Positions 1-12,788 are shown, numbered from the stretch's first letter. The stretch: 64,000 nt of DNA from Manduca sexta (GCF_014839805.1 NC_051124.1:8680001-8744000), one strand, 5' to 3'. The notes: generated by a model from the sequence alone, not told the origin. Made by a program: numbers and translations.

Positions 1-585
1 AATATTAAAACACCTTAATAAACAATCTCTAAGACTTATCCAGAAATACTTTCCATAACCACTCCTCCCTTGTAACCGAAAACAAAAGATATACGCTCCA
101 TTCGGCTAAAGATTAAGGGCAACATTATTACATTAAACACCATAAATAACAGAGCAACGAAACTCGGACCATTTCACTTTAACGCAATAAGTATAATTGA
201 GAAGAATGTTGGAAAAGAACGCATAAAATTTTTATGAGCAAGAATGAACTAGCAAGGTGACCGGGCAAAGATAAATAAACGGACAACGAAAGGGTAGAAA
301 ATTATAAGGAACGTATCCGACCCTTTGGGTCTGCGGATGGTATGTAATTGAATCACTCTGAATATCGTTTTATTGAAAATACAATAAGCAGATGTATTGT
401 TACGGTAAAATGCGTGATACGGTTGTCGATGTTTTCGTTTTCTTGAAAGGCTCGTATGCCAAATGGAAGATTGGTTATGTGGGAGTGATAAGGGATGACA
501 AGTTGATAAGGTCTGTTGCAGGTTTTGTTATAAACATTAACAGTAGGATATCTTTGAAATTTAAAAATAAATATTATACTTAGAC
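1..585. other. No gene recognised
   Basis: AT-rich sequence. A 63-codon ATG frame at 392-583 (+) has a plausible amino-acid mix but no splice, promoter or family support, so it is not called as a gene. Confidence 0.5.
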
Positions 586-795
586 TAGCATTGGCTCCCG
601 GCTTCGTTCGCCTGAAACAGTTTTCCGAAAAAGTCCCACTATATATTTTGGCGGAATAGAAAGTAGCCTATAACCATCCCAAGGTCTTAAATTATCTCTA
701 TACCAATTTCATAAAAATCCGTTCAGTATATTTTGAGAAAATCGATAACATACAGTCAGACAGAAAACGGGAGTTTGTTTTATAATATTTATAGA
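586..795 (+). repeat. Interspersed repeat, family G (tail-type)
   Basis: It starts with a degraded 'CTAGC...CCCGGCTTCGTTCGCC' head. It continues through 'GTAGCCTATAACC' and 'ACCAATTTCATAAAAATCC' and ends near 'ACAGTCAGACAG'. This order is the widespread lepidopteran repeat whose fresh copies read as CGGCTTCGCCCGCG, then AAAGTAGCCTATG, then AAATCGGTTCAG. Related copies lie at 50341-50525 and 52996-53285 and, reversed, at 2283-2481. The transposon class is not clear from this sequence. Confidence 0.55.
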
Positions 796-2282
796 TATAT
801 CGTATACATATAAACGTTACACGTTTGCTTGAAATGAATAATTTCGATCACAGCTTTCATAACACTAGCTGATGCTTAGCTAATTGTTTTTCGATAATAT
901 TGCAAAAATCCTTAATTGCTTTTAGATATGAAACATAATTTAGTAATTGGTCACGCGACATCGCGGCTACATCAATAATCATTAGAGATCGAAAGCAGAT
1001 GGTGTTTAAAATTTATTGATCACTGGGTTTTAATGATCGAATCAATTAGTAACTAAAACGTTGGATAAAATAACAGTTGTTGTGATAAAATCCATTATCG
1101 AAATAAGATAAGCCACTTATGATACCATTTGGGTCGCATGGATCCTAGAACCAAATATGTCGTATTTTTATCACTGTCAATTTACTAACGAGCTTTTAAA
1201 TACGTCCCGCTGCTATTTTCATCTTTATTCTCTTCTATTTAAGTACAAATTGACCTGATACTACAACTAGTTAATATGAAACAAGTTCGCTAACGACAGA
1301 CAAACAAAATGTTTGTTTTTTTAAACATTGCAAAAACGTAAAATATGATAAAGCCCGCGTTGACAATGGCGTGTAATTTGAAACGGGGCACTCATGTAAC
1401 AGTTTGTTCCCCTCGTAAATTAAGCACCCTTATCTAGAATTGTTTTTATAAGTGCGATAATATTAGTTAGAGGTGAGAATGAATGAGTATATCCAACAAT
1501 AGTGTTAGAAACGCGATTCTAAAAAAATGGTTTGATTTTATATTATTTATTGTAGAAATTAATCATTATTTAATTTATACATAATATTTAATGGTATTGT
1601 ATTTAATTTATAAGTAGGTCATGCTCACAGTTTTCAAGTAAGGTACCTGGGACCTACTCAAATTCCACAGCTTTCGTGGTAAATTCTTATTTGGAATACA
1701 AGAATAAGACATAATGTATTGTATCACGTCTTATAACAAGCTGTAGCTTTATAGGGTCATACGTATGGAATATTTTTTGGTGATTTATAAGGTTCAAAGC
1801 AAACCCTTTGAACCTTGTAATAGCGAATAAAAACGCTGGTTGAAACATAAAAGATTAAAGATGTGATATTATTAATTTATTCAGTAACTTTTGTGGCTGA
1901 CAATACATATATCTGAATAACTATAACTAGGTAGTCCTCATATTTCGGAAGTGAGACTTTAAAACATCTATATCAGCTTCAGTCTCATTGTTTTTATGGT
2001 AGCCTCAACAAACGTTCCATCATTTCCAACAAAGTGTACTAACAGGAAGTTAAATAATGATTCCGCTTTATTTTCACTTCAACAAAAGCGAATAATTACC
2101 ACTCCTAACTCGCTGCAAGTTTCAAACTTTTGCTTTAAAAATATTGACGTTTTGCTTTCATTAACCTTTTTTGGTTGGTCGGTAATTTCTAGCTTTTGAA
2201 AAATGATATACTTGCTTATTTACTACTTACTTATTACTTTGTTTACTTATTATTACTTATTTCCTAATAAATTATTATTACA
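796..2282. other. No gene recognised
   Basis: AT-rich, without a convincing exon, RNA gene or repeat boundary. A 67-codon ATG frame at 1996-2199 (+) looks random. Confidence 0.5.
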
Positions 2283-2481
2283 AAACAAAGTCCCCCGCCA
2301 CGTCTGTCTGTCTGAATGCAATAAACTAAAAAACTACTAACAGATTTCTGTATAAAGTAGTTTCAGACCCTGGGAAGGAAATGAGCTACTTTTTATTTAG
2401 GCAAAATATATTATATTATGTCGGTACTTTTAGCCCGAATAAACTCTTTCACACGGGCAAAGCCGCGAGCTAAAGCTGGTA
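2283..2481 (-). repeat. Interspersed repeat, family G/H, reversed
   Basis: Read on the minus strand it begins 'ACCAGCTTTAGCTCGCGG', followed by a CTTTGCCCGTGTG-like head, a region equivalent to 'GTAGCTCATTTCC', and a distal 'CAGACAGACAGACG' end. It is the same kind of decayed dispersed repeat as at 586-795. Confidence 0.5.
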
Positions 2482-4268
2482 TACTATAAAACAACCTCGT
2501 TAAAGATATTACATTGAAAAAGTAAATTAAAACTACGGCTTAATGGTTGCGCGACCCTTGAGCCGCGATGATTTCTGCCCAATATTTTATCGCTCTATAA
2601 AAATGTCGTCCTGTTCAATTTGGGTACAGTCGTTTTTATTATATACAGAGGAATTATTGCCATTTTTATTACTAGAACACGCACCGTTTGTGCGTTTTAT
2701 GATGAGTACTTTGTTGGCACTATTGTGGCATTATTGTAATGACTGGTCCGATTTCGGGAACGGTAAATGAATGAATACCTCTTAGCCGAATTTCGACCAG
2801 TTTACATTTCTTCAACCTGCTCTTATCCGAATATGGCGTGGAATGAGGCGTGTTTAACCTTGTTGAAACTGCGTCACATCCAGAATCCGATCGAAATAGT
2901 GATTATTAATTTTGTAAATTTAATTTAATATATTAAATTATTTATTCTATATCTAAAATTGAATCAAAGGGAGGGTATTACGGAATAACCTAGGCATGGA
3001 AATAAATTATGCACCTCCCCTCTATTGCAATGTACGCGTATGTTTGTATAATAATCAAATACGTAACATATTGACTATGAATAATAGATAAGACGTGAGG
3101 AAAACTACGAAACCCACATTCCTAACCTACATTTATATAATCGTATACTTATATTGGTTTCTTTAACTTGAATAGCATAAAGTAATTTTCATTGTAGCAA
3201 TTCCAACAGAAAAATAATTTGCAAGTCATTGTTCATTGTATTTTTTCGAGTGGTCAAACAACACCTTGATAATTTACTCTCGAATTTTTTCACACCTAAA
3301 CCAACCCTTCAACGGTGATTAAATCAACCCTCCATACAATGCGATTACGGTCGAACGCATCATTATGTAAATGTGAGCAATAAAGTCACATATCCAGGTC
3401 CAAACCATGCAATTGCAACACATGTTAATTATTTGCTAACACCTTTCATTTTGCGTGTCCTCCCTGCTTTAAATAGTTGCGATACTGTATTATTTTGAAT
3501 GAAATAATGGCCCATGTATTTATGTAAAAATGCGTCTTATTGACTTGTTCCGAGATCACATTCTTCTTTAAGGCTAACATTCCTGGGTGAATATTCCAAA
3601 ATCCATGGTGATGTTCAGTTATGTTGCAAGTTTTTTTTTTTATAATGATTTTTTATGTTTTCGCCCCGTGACCACGAAAGCAAATAAATTAATTAATTAG
3701 TTACAACAAATCAAGTAAGAATATCTTATAATGCTTGATACGTTATTTGTCTAAGCGACCCGTTGGTTAAATCTGATCTATATCTATCTTTAGACTATTA
3801 ATAATGTGTCGACGTTCATGAGCGATCGGTTCAGTCAATTTATTGCAGTCTAGAACTAAAATCTAGAGCAGATTCTATCGTATACAAATGAAGCTGTAAA
3901 TTCTTATGAACCCTTTACAATATCCGGGAAAGCAGTTTTTATAATGTCAAATTAATATACTTTAAATTTACTTTTTTTAATTTCAACCAAATCCGTTGTA
4001 ATCCGAGTATAAAATTGTCAATGCTGTGTTTAGAACGGTTGAATAAAAGGGGTAGCGATTCTAATTCATAATCAAAAATAATGGATGACCCTCGAAACTC
4101 CTGCAGCGGTGGTCACCGTAATTTAATACTCAACTTTATCAGGATTATCAGGGACCTCGTGTAAAATACTTCTATAAAGCCGGTTGTGATTTTTTTTATT
4201 CATTTACCCCTAATCGTAATTATGAGTACGCAAAGACCCTCGCTCTAAAAACGAAATTTTAGCTAGTT
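2482..4268. other. No gene recognised
   Basis: A 75-codon ATG frame at 2543-2770 (+) is present without supporting signals. About 20 bases near 2783-2803 ('TTAGCCGAATTTCG') match the start of the repeat at 14509. Otherwise AT-rich filler. Confidence 0.45.
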
Positions 4269-4454
4269 TTATGCAGGAATATTTTTTAGATTAAAAAGTA
4301 GGGAAAAAAACAGGATCGTGCACGCTCCGCGCTTTAGCGATATGAATTCTTCATCCCGTTCGTAGTCGAAATAATCCGACGGTGAACGCCAGCATACCAC
4401 TGACCAAGCCCCTGTATGGTGACACGCAGTGGAGCGTATATAAGCTGATTTTTG
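4269..4454 (-). other. Coding-like segment, probable repeat-borne relic
   Basis: A minus-strand open frame of 61 codons has no ATG at its start and ends at TAA. Its middle is rich in Cys, His, Trp, Asp and Glu, for example 'ACHHTGAWSVVCW' followed by 'SDYFDYERDEE'. It lies in a patch clearly more GC-rich than its flanks. I could not assign a family. Frames of this length occur by chance in 64 kb, so composition is the only argument. A relic of a transposon-encoded protein is the likeliest reading. Confidence 0.22.
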
Positions 4455-6090
4455 TTACAAATATCTATTACAATTAATAACATAACTTTAGATAAGATCT
4501 TGACCGTTTAATCAACAGAAATGAGTACGTATTTATTACAATCATACGTAAAAAATATGTTGTATTGCTTACTGAAAAATATCCTATTTAATCGAAGTTC
4601 TACGTCATAACATCGAAGCATTATGTAAACTAATTTCTCTCGAATCTAAGATATTTAAATCGGTCACAATCAGTTCAGATAGAGCAAACTCCACTGTAAT
4701 CACATTCTGATATTGTTCTTAGATGAAGCAAGATTCCGTCACGACCGCAATGTATATCGGTACTTGCAGATCTAGGAATCTGCATGCAGTACTCCTAAGT
4801 CTGTTCTAAACCACATTTTGAACGTCAAATCAAGTACGCTAAATTCCCGAGAGAACAACCTAGATATATATATAGATAGATGTGTCTATATATCTAGATT
4901 TATTTTCTACATTACCTTTTATTTTTGTAAAAATGAAGACAGTATAGTTAGTTATAGACCAGTCATCGGGACCAGATTTGTGCTACAAAAATATTACTAA
5001 TTGCTCGTTGTCTTATTTGAAATGTCCGTGTGACAAGAAGTAGGTAATATAAAAATAACATATTTGCAAAAAATATGATAATATGCGCATTAAAAACATG
5101 CAAATTACGATATGGAAAAAATATATAGTATTTAACATTGATGTTTAGCTATTTCACGGTAGATTGAGTAGCCATCGTATGAGCGGAAAAATTTGGCATG
5201 AGAATCTTCTCAATGTCCGCTCTATAGTTCAGCTAAGAGTTCTATGATGATTCTTAGAACTCTTTGGAAAAAATAAAGGTTCATAAAATTTACTATGTTA
5301 GTTTTATGTGTTTAATTTCATACATATTAAAGTATGGGTAAGTTCGTGAACAGTTATTGACAAATCAAAAAAATTAAGCTTTTCAATCGTTACATACATT
5401 TTTTAAATTTACGTTCCTCCATCTTGATTTCTTTATGACACTATCAATGATTGTGTAATAATGAGGATTATTGGACATTCATTTATATTTTTATGATCGT
5501 GTTCTTATATTTTTGTCTAGTATTCCATTTCAATAGGTACTACTTAGGTCGCACTGTAGCAACGATGTGAAGGAGAGGTAATTTTGCTGTTCTTTATGTA
5601 ATTTTTTGGTTTTAGGGATTTATTTTTTGTGCCTATAAATCGTACTTTCTAATGCAAATGTTATTTTTGTTGAAACACCATTGTGGGCATTATTAAATTT
5701 TCGCAAGAATGTAAAAGCTAGCGTATACCCAGGAAGATATTAACTAGATGTTAGCAACGGTTATGAGTGAAAACTTTGTACATAAGCTCAATTATTTAGG
5801 ACCATGAGGTGCTTTGAAAACAAACTTACGGCCTGATGATAAGGGACAAGAACACTTTAAGCATTAATACTGGAACTTCTCCTTGGAATAATCTTCCAGA
5901 AGTTTTCAAGAGCATCAACACGCTTTAATGAAATATCAAATAGTTATGTTTAGTTATGTTTTGAAGTTGACTATAATAAATATGTATATTACTGCCATCT
6001 AAAACATAACTTAAGTTTATCTATGACGTTTTAACCTTTAAACTCTTCAAAAGCCACAATAAATAAAGCACCTAAAACCATTGACGAATG
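4455..6090. other. No gene recognised
   Basis: AT-rich. It contains a 28-codon ATG frame at 4723-4809 (+) and a small hairpin at 5236-5264 (AGAGTTCTA / TAGAACTCT), both of uncertain meaning. Confidence 0.45.
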
Positions 6091-6303
6091 TCATTCGAAA
6101 GACGAAAACCGAAACCAACTGAAGGCCTTAGGCATTCCTTTCGAACCCGCATCAGACAAAAGGTTTAAAGGCCCATTGTGGACCGCTTCCAGTTTAATAC
6201 CATCCATTTCACCTCCTCTTTGTGCATTGGGAATGTCTTTTAACGTGGTGAGGTCGTGTAATGTTCTAATTAACTTCGGTTTCGACGGTTGGCTATGGTT
6301 ATT
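6091..6303 (-). other. Coding-like segment, possible terminal exon
   Basis: The minus strand is open for 70 codons, from just after a TAA to a TGA at 6091-6093. The predicted peptide has balanced, soluble composition, including 'TLHDLTTLKDIPNAQ', 'GGEMDGIKLEAVHNGP' and 'LLSDAGSKGMPKAF'. There is no ATG near the start and no strong acceptor directly upstream; the nearest AG follows a purine-rich stretch. It could be the last exon of an unrecognised gene, a relic, or chance. It shares a loose pattern (an AV-N-GP-N core and a DL..L motif) with the segment at 21717-21881, also minus strand. Confidence 0.22.
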
Positions 6304-8037
6304 TTATGACTAGTTCGTTCATTATTTTATCTTGATGGATATGGGATGGATTATGTGTGATAAGTTTAGTTGGAGAAAGGCTGTTGATTATTTTGTCTGC
6401 GACATTGTTTTGTTCGGCCGGGATATTGGAGCTATTCTTCTATTGTCTACGTTCTTGAAATAATTGGGATTACTGGAATCCAAACTACTTCAGTTTCGCA
6501 CTTCTAAAAATCTATATTCTTCAATTTCAAAATCAGTAAGCCAATAACTGACTGTGTTAATGTAAACAGTATTATTATCAGTGCAATACTATTTTTATAA
6601 AAATACAAACCAAAAAGTAAATCTTCACAGAATTTATTACTCAGATTCCAAAACAAATGTACGTTCTCAAGAATTCACTTACGATTTCAAAAAGTCTTTC
6701 TCGAATATAAATCTATTGCTTTATTTTCTGCGGTTTCGCTCAATATAAGACCTTAGAAAGATCCTTACATTAACCATTCCATTTGAGACCTCCGCGTACC
6801 CATTTGCAAATAAAAGGTGGGCTCCATCGGCTGCCGAATTCAAACCAAAATAAACAACAACTAATCTCACTTACATCGACATACAGACCGCACTTCCATT
6901 GTCACAAGATAAATGCACGAAGAAAGGGGTAGAATGAGGTCGACGCCCTCATTAAGACAGTAGGGTAGGTTTCGTCATTTTGTGTCGGCCTCTTTTGTCC
7001 CTTTTGTAGGTATTGTCACGCACTTGTCTTTGAGTAAAATAGATATCTTATACATGGTGTTCTTTCTTCATAATCTGTTATAACAACTTTGGGAAGATAG
7101 ACGACCGCGTCGTAAGTGCGAAGTTTCTGACGTTTTAGAGCGAAAATCTCTCGCTACTCTACTCAAAGGTTAAACATTTTAAGCCTTAATTGATTGGTGG
7201 GACTAGAAAAGAAAATCTGCCAAGTAAAACTTTGTTTTATTTTATAGTTTTGTAGGGCTAATATTCATTATCAGACTTCGTGGGAAATAAAAAGGCTTAA
7301 ATCGTTATTCTAATATAATACGTAAGTATAGTATTTGGAACTGATTTTTGTAGTTGTCACAGTAAGTATGCTGCGCTATTAACACATTGTTAGACTTTCG
7401 AATAAAATTTAAAACACCCTGTGCCTCCAACCTGCTACACAATGCGTATATTAATATGCATAGAGATAATATAAAGAAAAGTTAACTGTGTGAATAACAT
7501 CATCCTTTTGTTAAACTATTGTTGTTTTGTGAGAACATTTTCTTGATGTCAGTGGGTCATCGCATCGCGTACGGAGCTATTGTAGTCCTATTGTCCGAAT
7601 AACATTAAATAATAAACATACCCGTATTCACGTGGAATTAAGCCAAAGATAAACGGTCAAGTTCATAATTCAGAGCTTAGTCTATTTTATCATAGACATA
7701 GATGTTCCGAAATTCCTTAGCTTCGGCTTGATACTGTTACCAACACTAACCCATGCCAATTTGATTTTAATAATATTGTGCCGTTGTAAAACATGTTGAT
7801 CAACAAAGAAATTTTGTATAAACTATATGATAATTAGTTAAAAGTGGAATATAGGCCTAAATCTTTATACCGTTATTCGTAAATCATAAGTATAGGTAGG
7901 AATTTGAATACAGGTTACAAAAAAAAATTATAAGAAATGAGTAACCTCGCTTTTGAAGGAGAGTTAAATGTCCACACTAGATATTATCATTTAGACTGCA
8001 GTGTAGGTAGTAAAGAGATCTTTTTTTACCGCCGTCT
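6304..8037. other. No gene recognised
   Basis: Non-coding appearance. The part around 6900-7000 is more GC-balanced but shows no lasting frame. Inverted stretches around 7110-7165 are short. Confidence 0.45.
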
Positions 8038-8127
8038 TTATTCCGGCTTAAGCCATGGATCGGACATAAATTCACGTTTGTCCAGAATTCCTTTTTTGAA
8101 TGGCGTTCCGGCTGATTCGCAGTCCAT
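8038..8127 (-). CDS. Short coding-like ORF or exon, unknown product
   Basis: A 29-codon minus-strand frame starts with ATG at 8125-8127 and ends with TAA at 8038-8040. The peptide is dense in charged and structured residues, for example 'CESAGTPFKKGILDKREF' followed by 'MSDPWLKPE'. It stands in a GC-balanced island inside AT-rich DNA. The plus strand also carries an 80-codon ATG frame (7937-8179), but that product is far less protein-like. No strong acceptor precedes the ATG and no donor follows it in frame, so it may be a terminal exon reached from an unseen acceptor, a micro-ORF or a relic. I do not recognise a family. Confidence 0.27.
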   Translation of the reverse strand: MDCESAGTPFKKGILDKREFMSDPWLKPE

Positions 8128-8394
8128 GCGATTTATTTTTTACCACGTTTTTATAGTTCACACTTTTTTTTTACTATGAATAATTATTTATTTTTATTGA
8201 TGTAATAAATATGATCAAGTTTGTGAATGATTTTCACGGTAATATGTAGCCGAAAATACGAAATATAAAGGTCAGTAGCTGTGTAATATGTCGTTTATTA
8301 TTATAGGTATTTTATATATATGACCAGTTGCGCTAGCAAAGTCACCTTTCTACAGTCATTAACGCTAATAGAAAACAAAAAAATATGGGAATGA

Positions 8395-8583
8395 CATATC
8401 CAAGCGATCAGCTGCGAAAGGCGAAACTTTTGGAAAGAGAAGCCGACCCAATATATAGGTACTAATATGCATAGATGCAGTCTACAGATCGTTCTGATGA
8501 TAAATAGAGTTTACAGAATTTCTACAAAAAGGGAAACTGGCAGGAATCGGGTTATATATACCCTTCAACACTGCAAGCGTTAG
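8395..8583 (+). other. Coding-like segment, possible transposon relic
   Basis: The plus frame is open for 62 codons between a TGA and a TAG. It includes 'CERRNFWKEKPTQY' and an Arg/Lys-rich tail. The opposite strand holds a 65-codon ATG frame (8482-8679). The segment 'GCGAAAGGCG...AGAGAAGCCGACCC' resembles a dispersed lepidopteran repeat by memory only, so a relic is favoured over a host exon. Confidence 0.2.
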
Positions 8584-8835
8584 ACTTATCGATCGAATTA
8601 TTGTAGAAAGGCGTCTTGGTTCCGGCCCCAATAAATGTCGTAATACTTGGAAAAAATGTATCACCTTGCACCAGGCCATGCTATAGTTACTAGCCGCATC
8701 GCATTACTGTGACTTAATTATTTCCTATTACTAGTACTTGATCGAATTTCTTTTATTACATATAATAAAATTGTAACAGGCTGATGTCTATGAGGGTCTT
8801 TATTAAAGCAACAGAAGCCAAAATAACAGTTTTTA

Positions 8836-9030
8836 GAATTTTTCTCTGTCCGTATGTTTGTAAACGTGTCACGCAAAAACTATTTCATAGAATTGAATGC
8901 AGTTTTTCCAATGTATTGCTAGAGGTCTAAATTAAAATATAGGCTCCAGCTTATCCTGGAAAAATATTAAACGGGACTTCAATGCCGAAGAAACTAATTC
9001 ACGCGGGATCCGCAAGCAGCAAGTAGCTAG
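8836..9030 (-). repeat. Degraded interspersed repeat, family G/H
   Basis: On the minus strand a decayed 'CTAGCTACTTGCTGCTTGCGG' head is followed by a sequence resembling 'CCAGGATAAGCTGGAGCC' and ends near the 'ACAAACATACGGACAGAG' tail. The match is weak but the order of parts is that of the copies at 586 and 2283. Confidence 0.35.
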
Positions 9031-9589
9031 TAAGATATAAAAGTAACAATAAGTAAGATTCGAATTTTACCACCCGATAACTTACAAACTTCACATGGCC
9101 GCACAAGCTCTTGTCTACTGTTGCTGCTTCCACTTACTGATATATCGTGTCGAAATGTATCAATTTTAGCTTGGGGCATACAAATCTATCGATTTACCTT
9201 CACCAAGTATCGATTGCGCATTTCATAAGAGCATAATTATTGCGTTGGCCCATTCCAGACAGAAAATTGTTTTGCCTCTGGGTCGAGTAGGGATTACACT
9301 AAATTGCCGCTTATTTACCGTTCCGTTTGGAAGAGTTTTTGATGTTTTATTCATTCCTGTTTTTAGACCATCATTGATGTGTAAGGTCACGCATTATTAA
9401 AAATTATAGAAATAAGAGCAAGTATGGAAACATTTAAATTTTTCTTAAATATTGCATCTTATTTGTTGTTTACAGATACAGAAAAGCATAACATTCTAGA
9501 GTTCCAAACCATTAACCTTTGTTATACGATTTCAGCTTCGTTAGATCGTAGTATTACTCAGTTGCATTTGTTTTTCTAGTTGCTTCTTT

Positions 9590-9846
9590 ATTTGAATACA
9601 AAGAAATATTGCTGGTGGAACGATATATTCTATATCCGCCCGGATAGCAACCACCGTACACAAGGTGTTAAAACCCGCTATAGTGGCCCACTGAGTGTGT
9701 TGCGTTCTGGGATCAGCCTGTGTATATCTGGTTCTAACAGGCCGGCATAATTGTTTCGTCTGTTGAGGGGTAATCATATCTCGTCATTCCACTTACCATC
9801 AGGTGCAGTTGGATCACTGCTATGTCCTCCGTATAAAAAAATACTA
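9590..9846 (-). repeat. Interspersed repeat, family A
   Basis: Related to 19450-19735 (opposite orientation) and 53757-53998. Shared blocks are 'ATATCCGCCCGGATAGC', 'ACCGTACACAAGGTGTTA', 'CAGGCCGGCATAATTG', 'GAGGGGTAATCAT' and a terminal 'CACTTACCATCAGGTGCAG'. Orientation is given so that CACCTGATGGTAAG reads on the plus strand. The family is about 250 bp and probably the 3' portion of a non-LTR element or a SINE. A 78-codon minus frame here (9541-9777) is a shadow of the repeat. Confidence 0.65.
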
Positions 9847-10189
9847 TAAAACACGTCTGCCTCCTATATTCTAATCACAACTAAAGATATAGCGAAAATA
9901 AAGAGGCATATTAAATTGACACACCTGTCTAATATTATAATCTCTAATCCACTTATGGATGTAACAAATGGCCAGAGTATGCAAATGAATGTCGTACAGG
10001 TCATACACGATATCGCTCTCATCGGAATGGCATGAAACGAGATTTTACAACTAGTTTGCAAGATCGTAACAATTGAAGATCAAACCCCTAATTCGTTTGC
10101 TTACGACATCTATGCTGCAGATTTTATTTTGTATAACCTGTTTATTATAAAACTAGTAATGAGATTAATGAGAATCACGAAGTCCAGAA

Positions 10190-10505
10190 TATTTTTTTCT
10201 TTGAATGACGAGACGAGCTTGCCGTTCGCCTCATGGTAGGCGATACGACCGCCCATAAACGATAGAAACACCATCCAACAACTTGAATTATAAAGTTGAT
10301 GGATTGGTATTCCACTGCGCTCGCCATCCTGAAATATGAAATGTTAAGTCTTATTATGTCCAATAGTTACAATGGCTAAAATATTCTTTAAACTGGAACA
10401 TAACATAGACTACACGTTACTGCTTGACGGCAGGAATAGGCGAGGCAGTACCAACCCAGATGGACTCTCACATAATATGAGAGAACTAAAACCGATTACA
10501 GTATT
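10190..10505 (+). repeat. Interspersed repeat, family B, near full copy
   Basis: It opens 'TGACGAGACGAGCTTGCCG', continues with 'GCGATACGACCGCCCATAAA' and 'TTGGTATTCCACTGCGCTCG', and ends in a degraded 'CAGATGGACTCTCACA...GAGAGAAC' block. The same blocks occur at 31012-31172, reversed at 31757-32086, as a fragment at 33475-33540, and in the second duplicated copy. Two minus-strand ATG frames nearby are shadows. Confidence 0.65.
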
Positions 10506-10929
10506 TGTTACGTCCTGCAAATAAATACAAATCATGTTGCCGTTAGGTATTATTCTTTATCGGAATTTCAATAACTGGAAATTAACGATTTACAAGCCCT
10601 TGGGTTTTCCAATACGCAAAATATTCTGAATGATACATTATTGAACAGATGGAGCGGCTGATATGAAGCGTTTGAAATTTCAAACCGGAATTTCGAAGGT
10701 ATCGAATGATTTCGATAAGAAATAAAAGTTGGTAATTTATGGTAAAAAGACATGTCTTATTGATAATGTATACTTACTTGATCATGTAATAAGAATACGC
10801 TAAAAGAATATTGTCAGCGAAATACATAATAGTTAAAATATAGACTTTATATCGTGTAGTTTTAGGTTCTTTAATTAGTAGATACAATTAATAAAATATA
10901 AATAATTTTATTAGAAATCTTATAATTTT

Positions 10930-11115
10930 AATAGACTATTAAAATAAAATTATTTTGCGGATTTTATCACGGTTTTTATATTATAATTCTTTCCCAACGT
11001 TTCGAAGACTGAAGCCTTCGTGGTGACGGAGCGAACTGAGGTGTTTGCATACAACCAAAATAGAATCCTCAAAATAGTTTTATTTTAATGTCTAACATTC
11101 GCGTAAACATAAGAA
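10930..11115 (+). mobile_element. Palindromic MITE-like element, family C
   Basis: The left half contains 'GGATTTTATCACGG'. The centre holds 'GAAGCCTTCGTGGTGACGG' and a decayed 'GAACTGAGGTGTTTG'. The right end is 'ATAGTTTTATTTTAATGTC' followed by TAACATTCGCGTAAACATAA. Less decayed copies at 24557-24725 and 42190-42545 show that the two halves are inverted copies of each other. It is non-coding and would need a partner transposase. Confidence 0.6.
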
Positions 11116-12582
11116 ATAATTATTGAACAGACCAGCTAATATATAATCTCAGAATCTACTAAATCTGTGGATACTTGTTCGAATTATTAAACACTAAAAA
11201 TATATGACTCTTGCATCGTGAGAGATTTTTCAAATTTCACGTTGTAATTTCAAAAACGTTTCTAAGTTAAAAGGTTTTCGTTATTATGCAATATAGTAAA
11301 ACAAATTAATTGTTTGTTTCTTTAATAGTTTTTTCTGATGCGACAATGATTTTATTTGAGTTATGCTAGTTTTCACTTACCTTGTCTTAACTTAACGGAA
11401 CCTTCAGTGTAAATACATAAGGCAACGGTACATGCATAGTATTTGAAATAGCATTATGTTGCACCGCGTACTGGGACACGTGTACGTTTTAAAAGTCCCC
11501 TAAATTAAAATACAGTTAGTTAAAACAAATGTATAAATGATAAATATGTAAAACGGAGTAGAAAATGTCATTGTTTACAGATATTTCAATGAAATTTCAG
11601 ATTCGACCATATTTTTAACGATATCACGCTCTGTTTGCAGTAATTGTAATTTCGTTTTGCTTATTTTTGATTTTATTTGTTTCAGGTAAGTTCGCGGAAC
11701 GTCACTGTCTGCGGAAAATAATTGAAAACGTGAATTTCAGCGCTGTAGGCCTCACAAGTATACCAAGTAAATACTTTCAAAGTAATTTGAGTAAGAAAAT
11801 AAAAAAAAAAAATTTAAAGCGATCATATATGTTTATTTCGCAATCTCTTATCGGTTACAAGGCATTTTTAAACTCTTCAAATCAAAATATTTCTATAAGT
11901 TGACAGACATAATTACTAATTTAGTCTTACGTTTACATTCAATGTCTTGAAAATTATATTTTTTAAGATAGGGTGATAAAGCTAAGGTCAAAAAACATAT
12001 ATAAGAAATCTATGAAATTGTTGATTCTAAACACTAACCTGTATGAAGCAATCGAAGTGCCGTGTTGAGTTAATTATAGGTTACGTATTTTAATACTGTG
12101 ACCCCATTAAGATGGCCATTGCAAAGGGACTTTCGGTCCCCAAAATTTGAGGTCATTGCCCTTGTTAAGGACGCAAATTATAATAAGAAATGAATGCTTG
12201 ACAATGGAAATCTTGTAATACTAATGGCTTACCGTTTTTTTTTTGTTTCAATTGGTTATTTTTCTCCTATTTTTTCGTTATAAAAGCGATCGTTTCTTAG
12301 AGAATATGATATGAATAAAAAATGAAGTCTTACAAATAATAAAACGTTATTTAACCAGACTTTTTAATAACAAAATTGAAACGTCTCGCCAAACTGGACA
12401 CAGACCAATAAAGTCAAGCTACAACTTTCATAATAGAATAATTATCGTAAATCAAGTGCATCAATTCTTCCGGTGCTCGCCTACGTAGTTCCTACGCAGA
12501 GCGAGACGGTTTGAATGTCTGATGAAGGTGACTCAGGCGTGGACGGACTTGGATTTGTTGGGGAGGAATTATTTGTAATAAG
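11116..12582. other. No gene recognised
   Basis: AT-rich. A 78-codon ATG frame at 11667-11903 (+) is Lys/Ser/Ile-rich and looks random. A short imperfect hairpin with arms CTCGCC...CTACG / CGTAG...GAG lies around 12477-12507. Confidence 0.45.
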
Positions 12583-12770
<188 letters not shown>

Positions 12771-12788
12771 TCTATCGTATACACTAAA

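Noticed and set aside
392..583. 63-codon plus ORF with a moderately protein-like sequence
   Set aside because: No splice, promoter or family evidence; ends in AT-rich low-complexity sequence.
4652..4809. Promoter with TATTTAAA and TCAGTT initiator ahead of a 28-codon ORF
   Set aside because: The box-to-initiator distance (about 20 bases) is too short for a normal TATA promoter, and the ORF has no other support.
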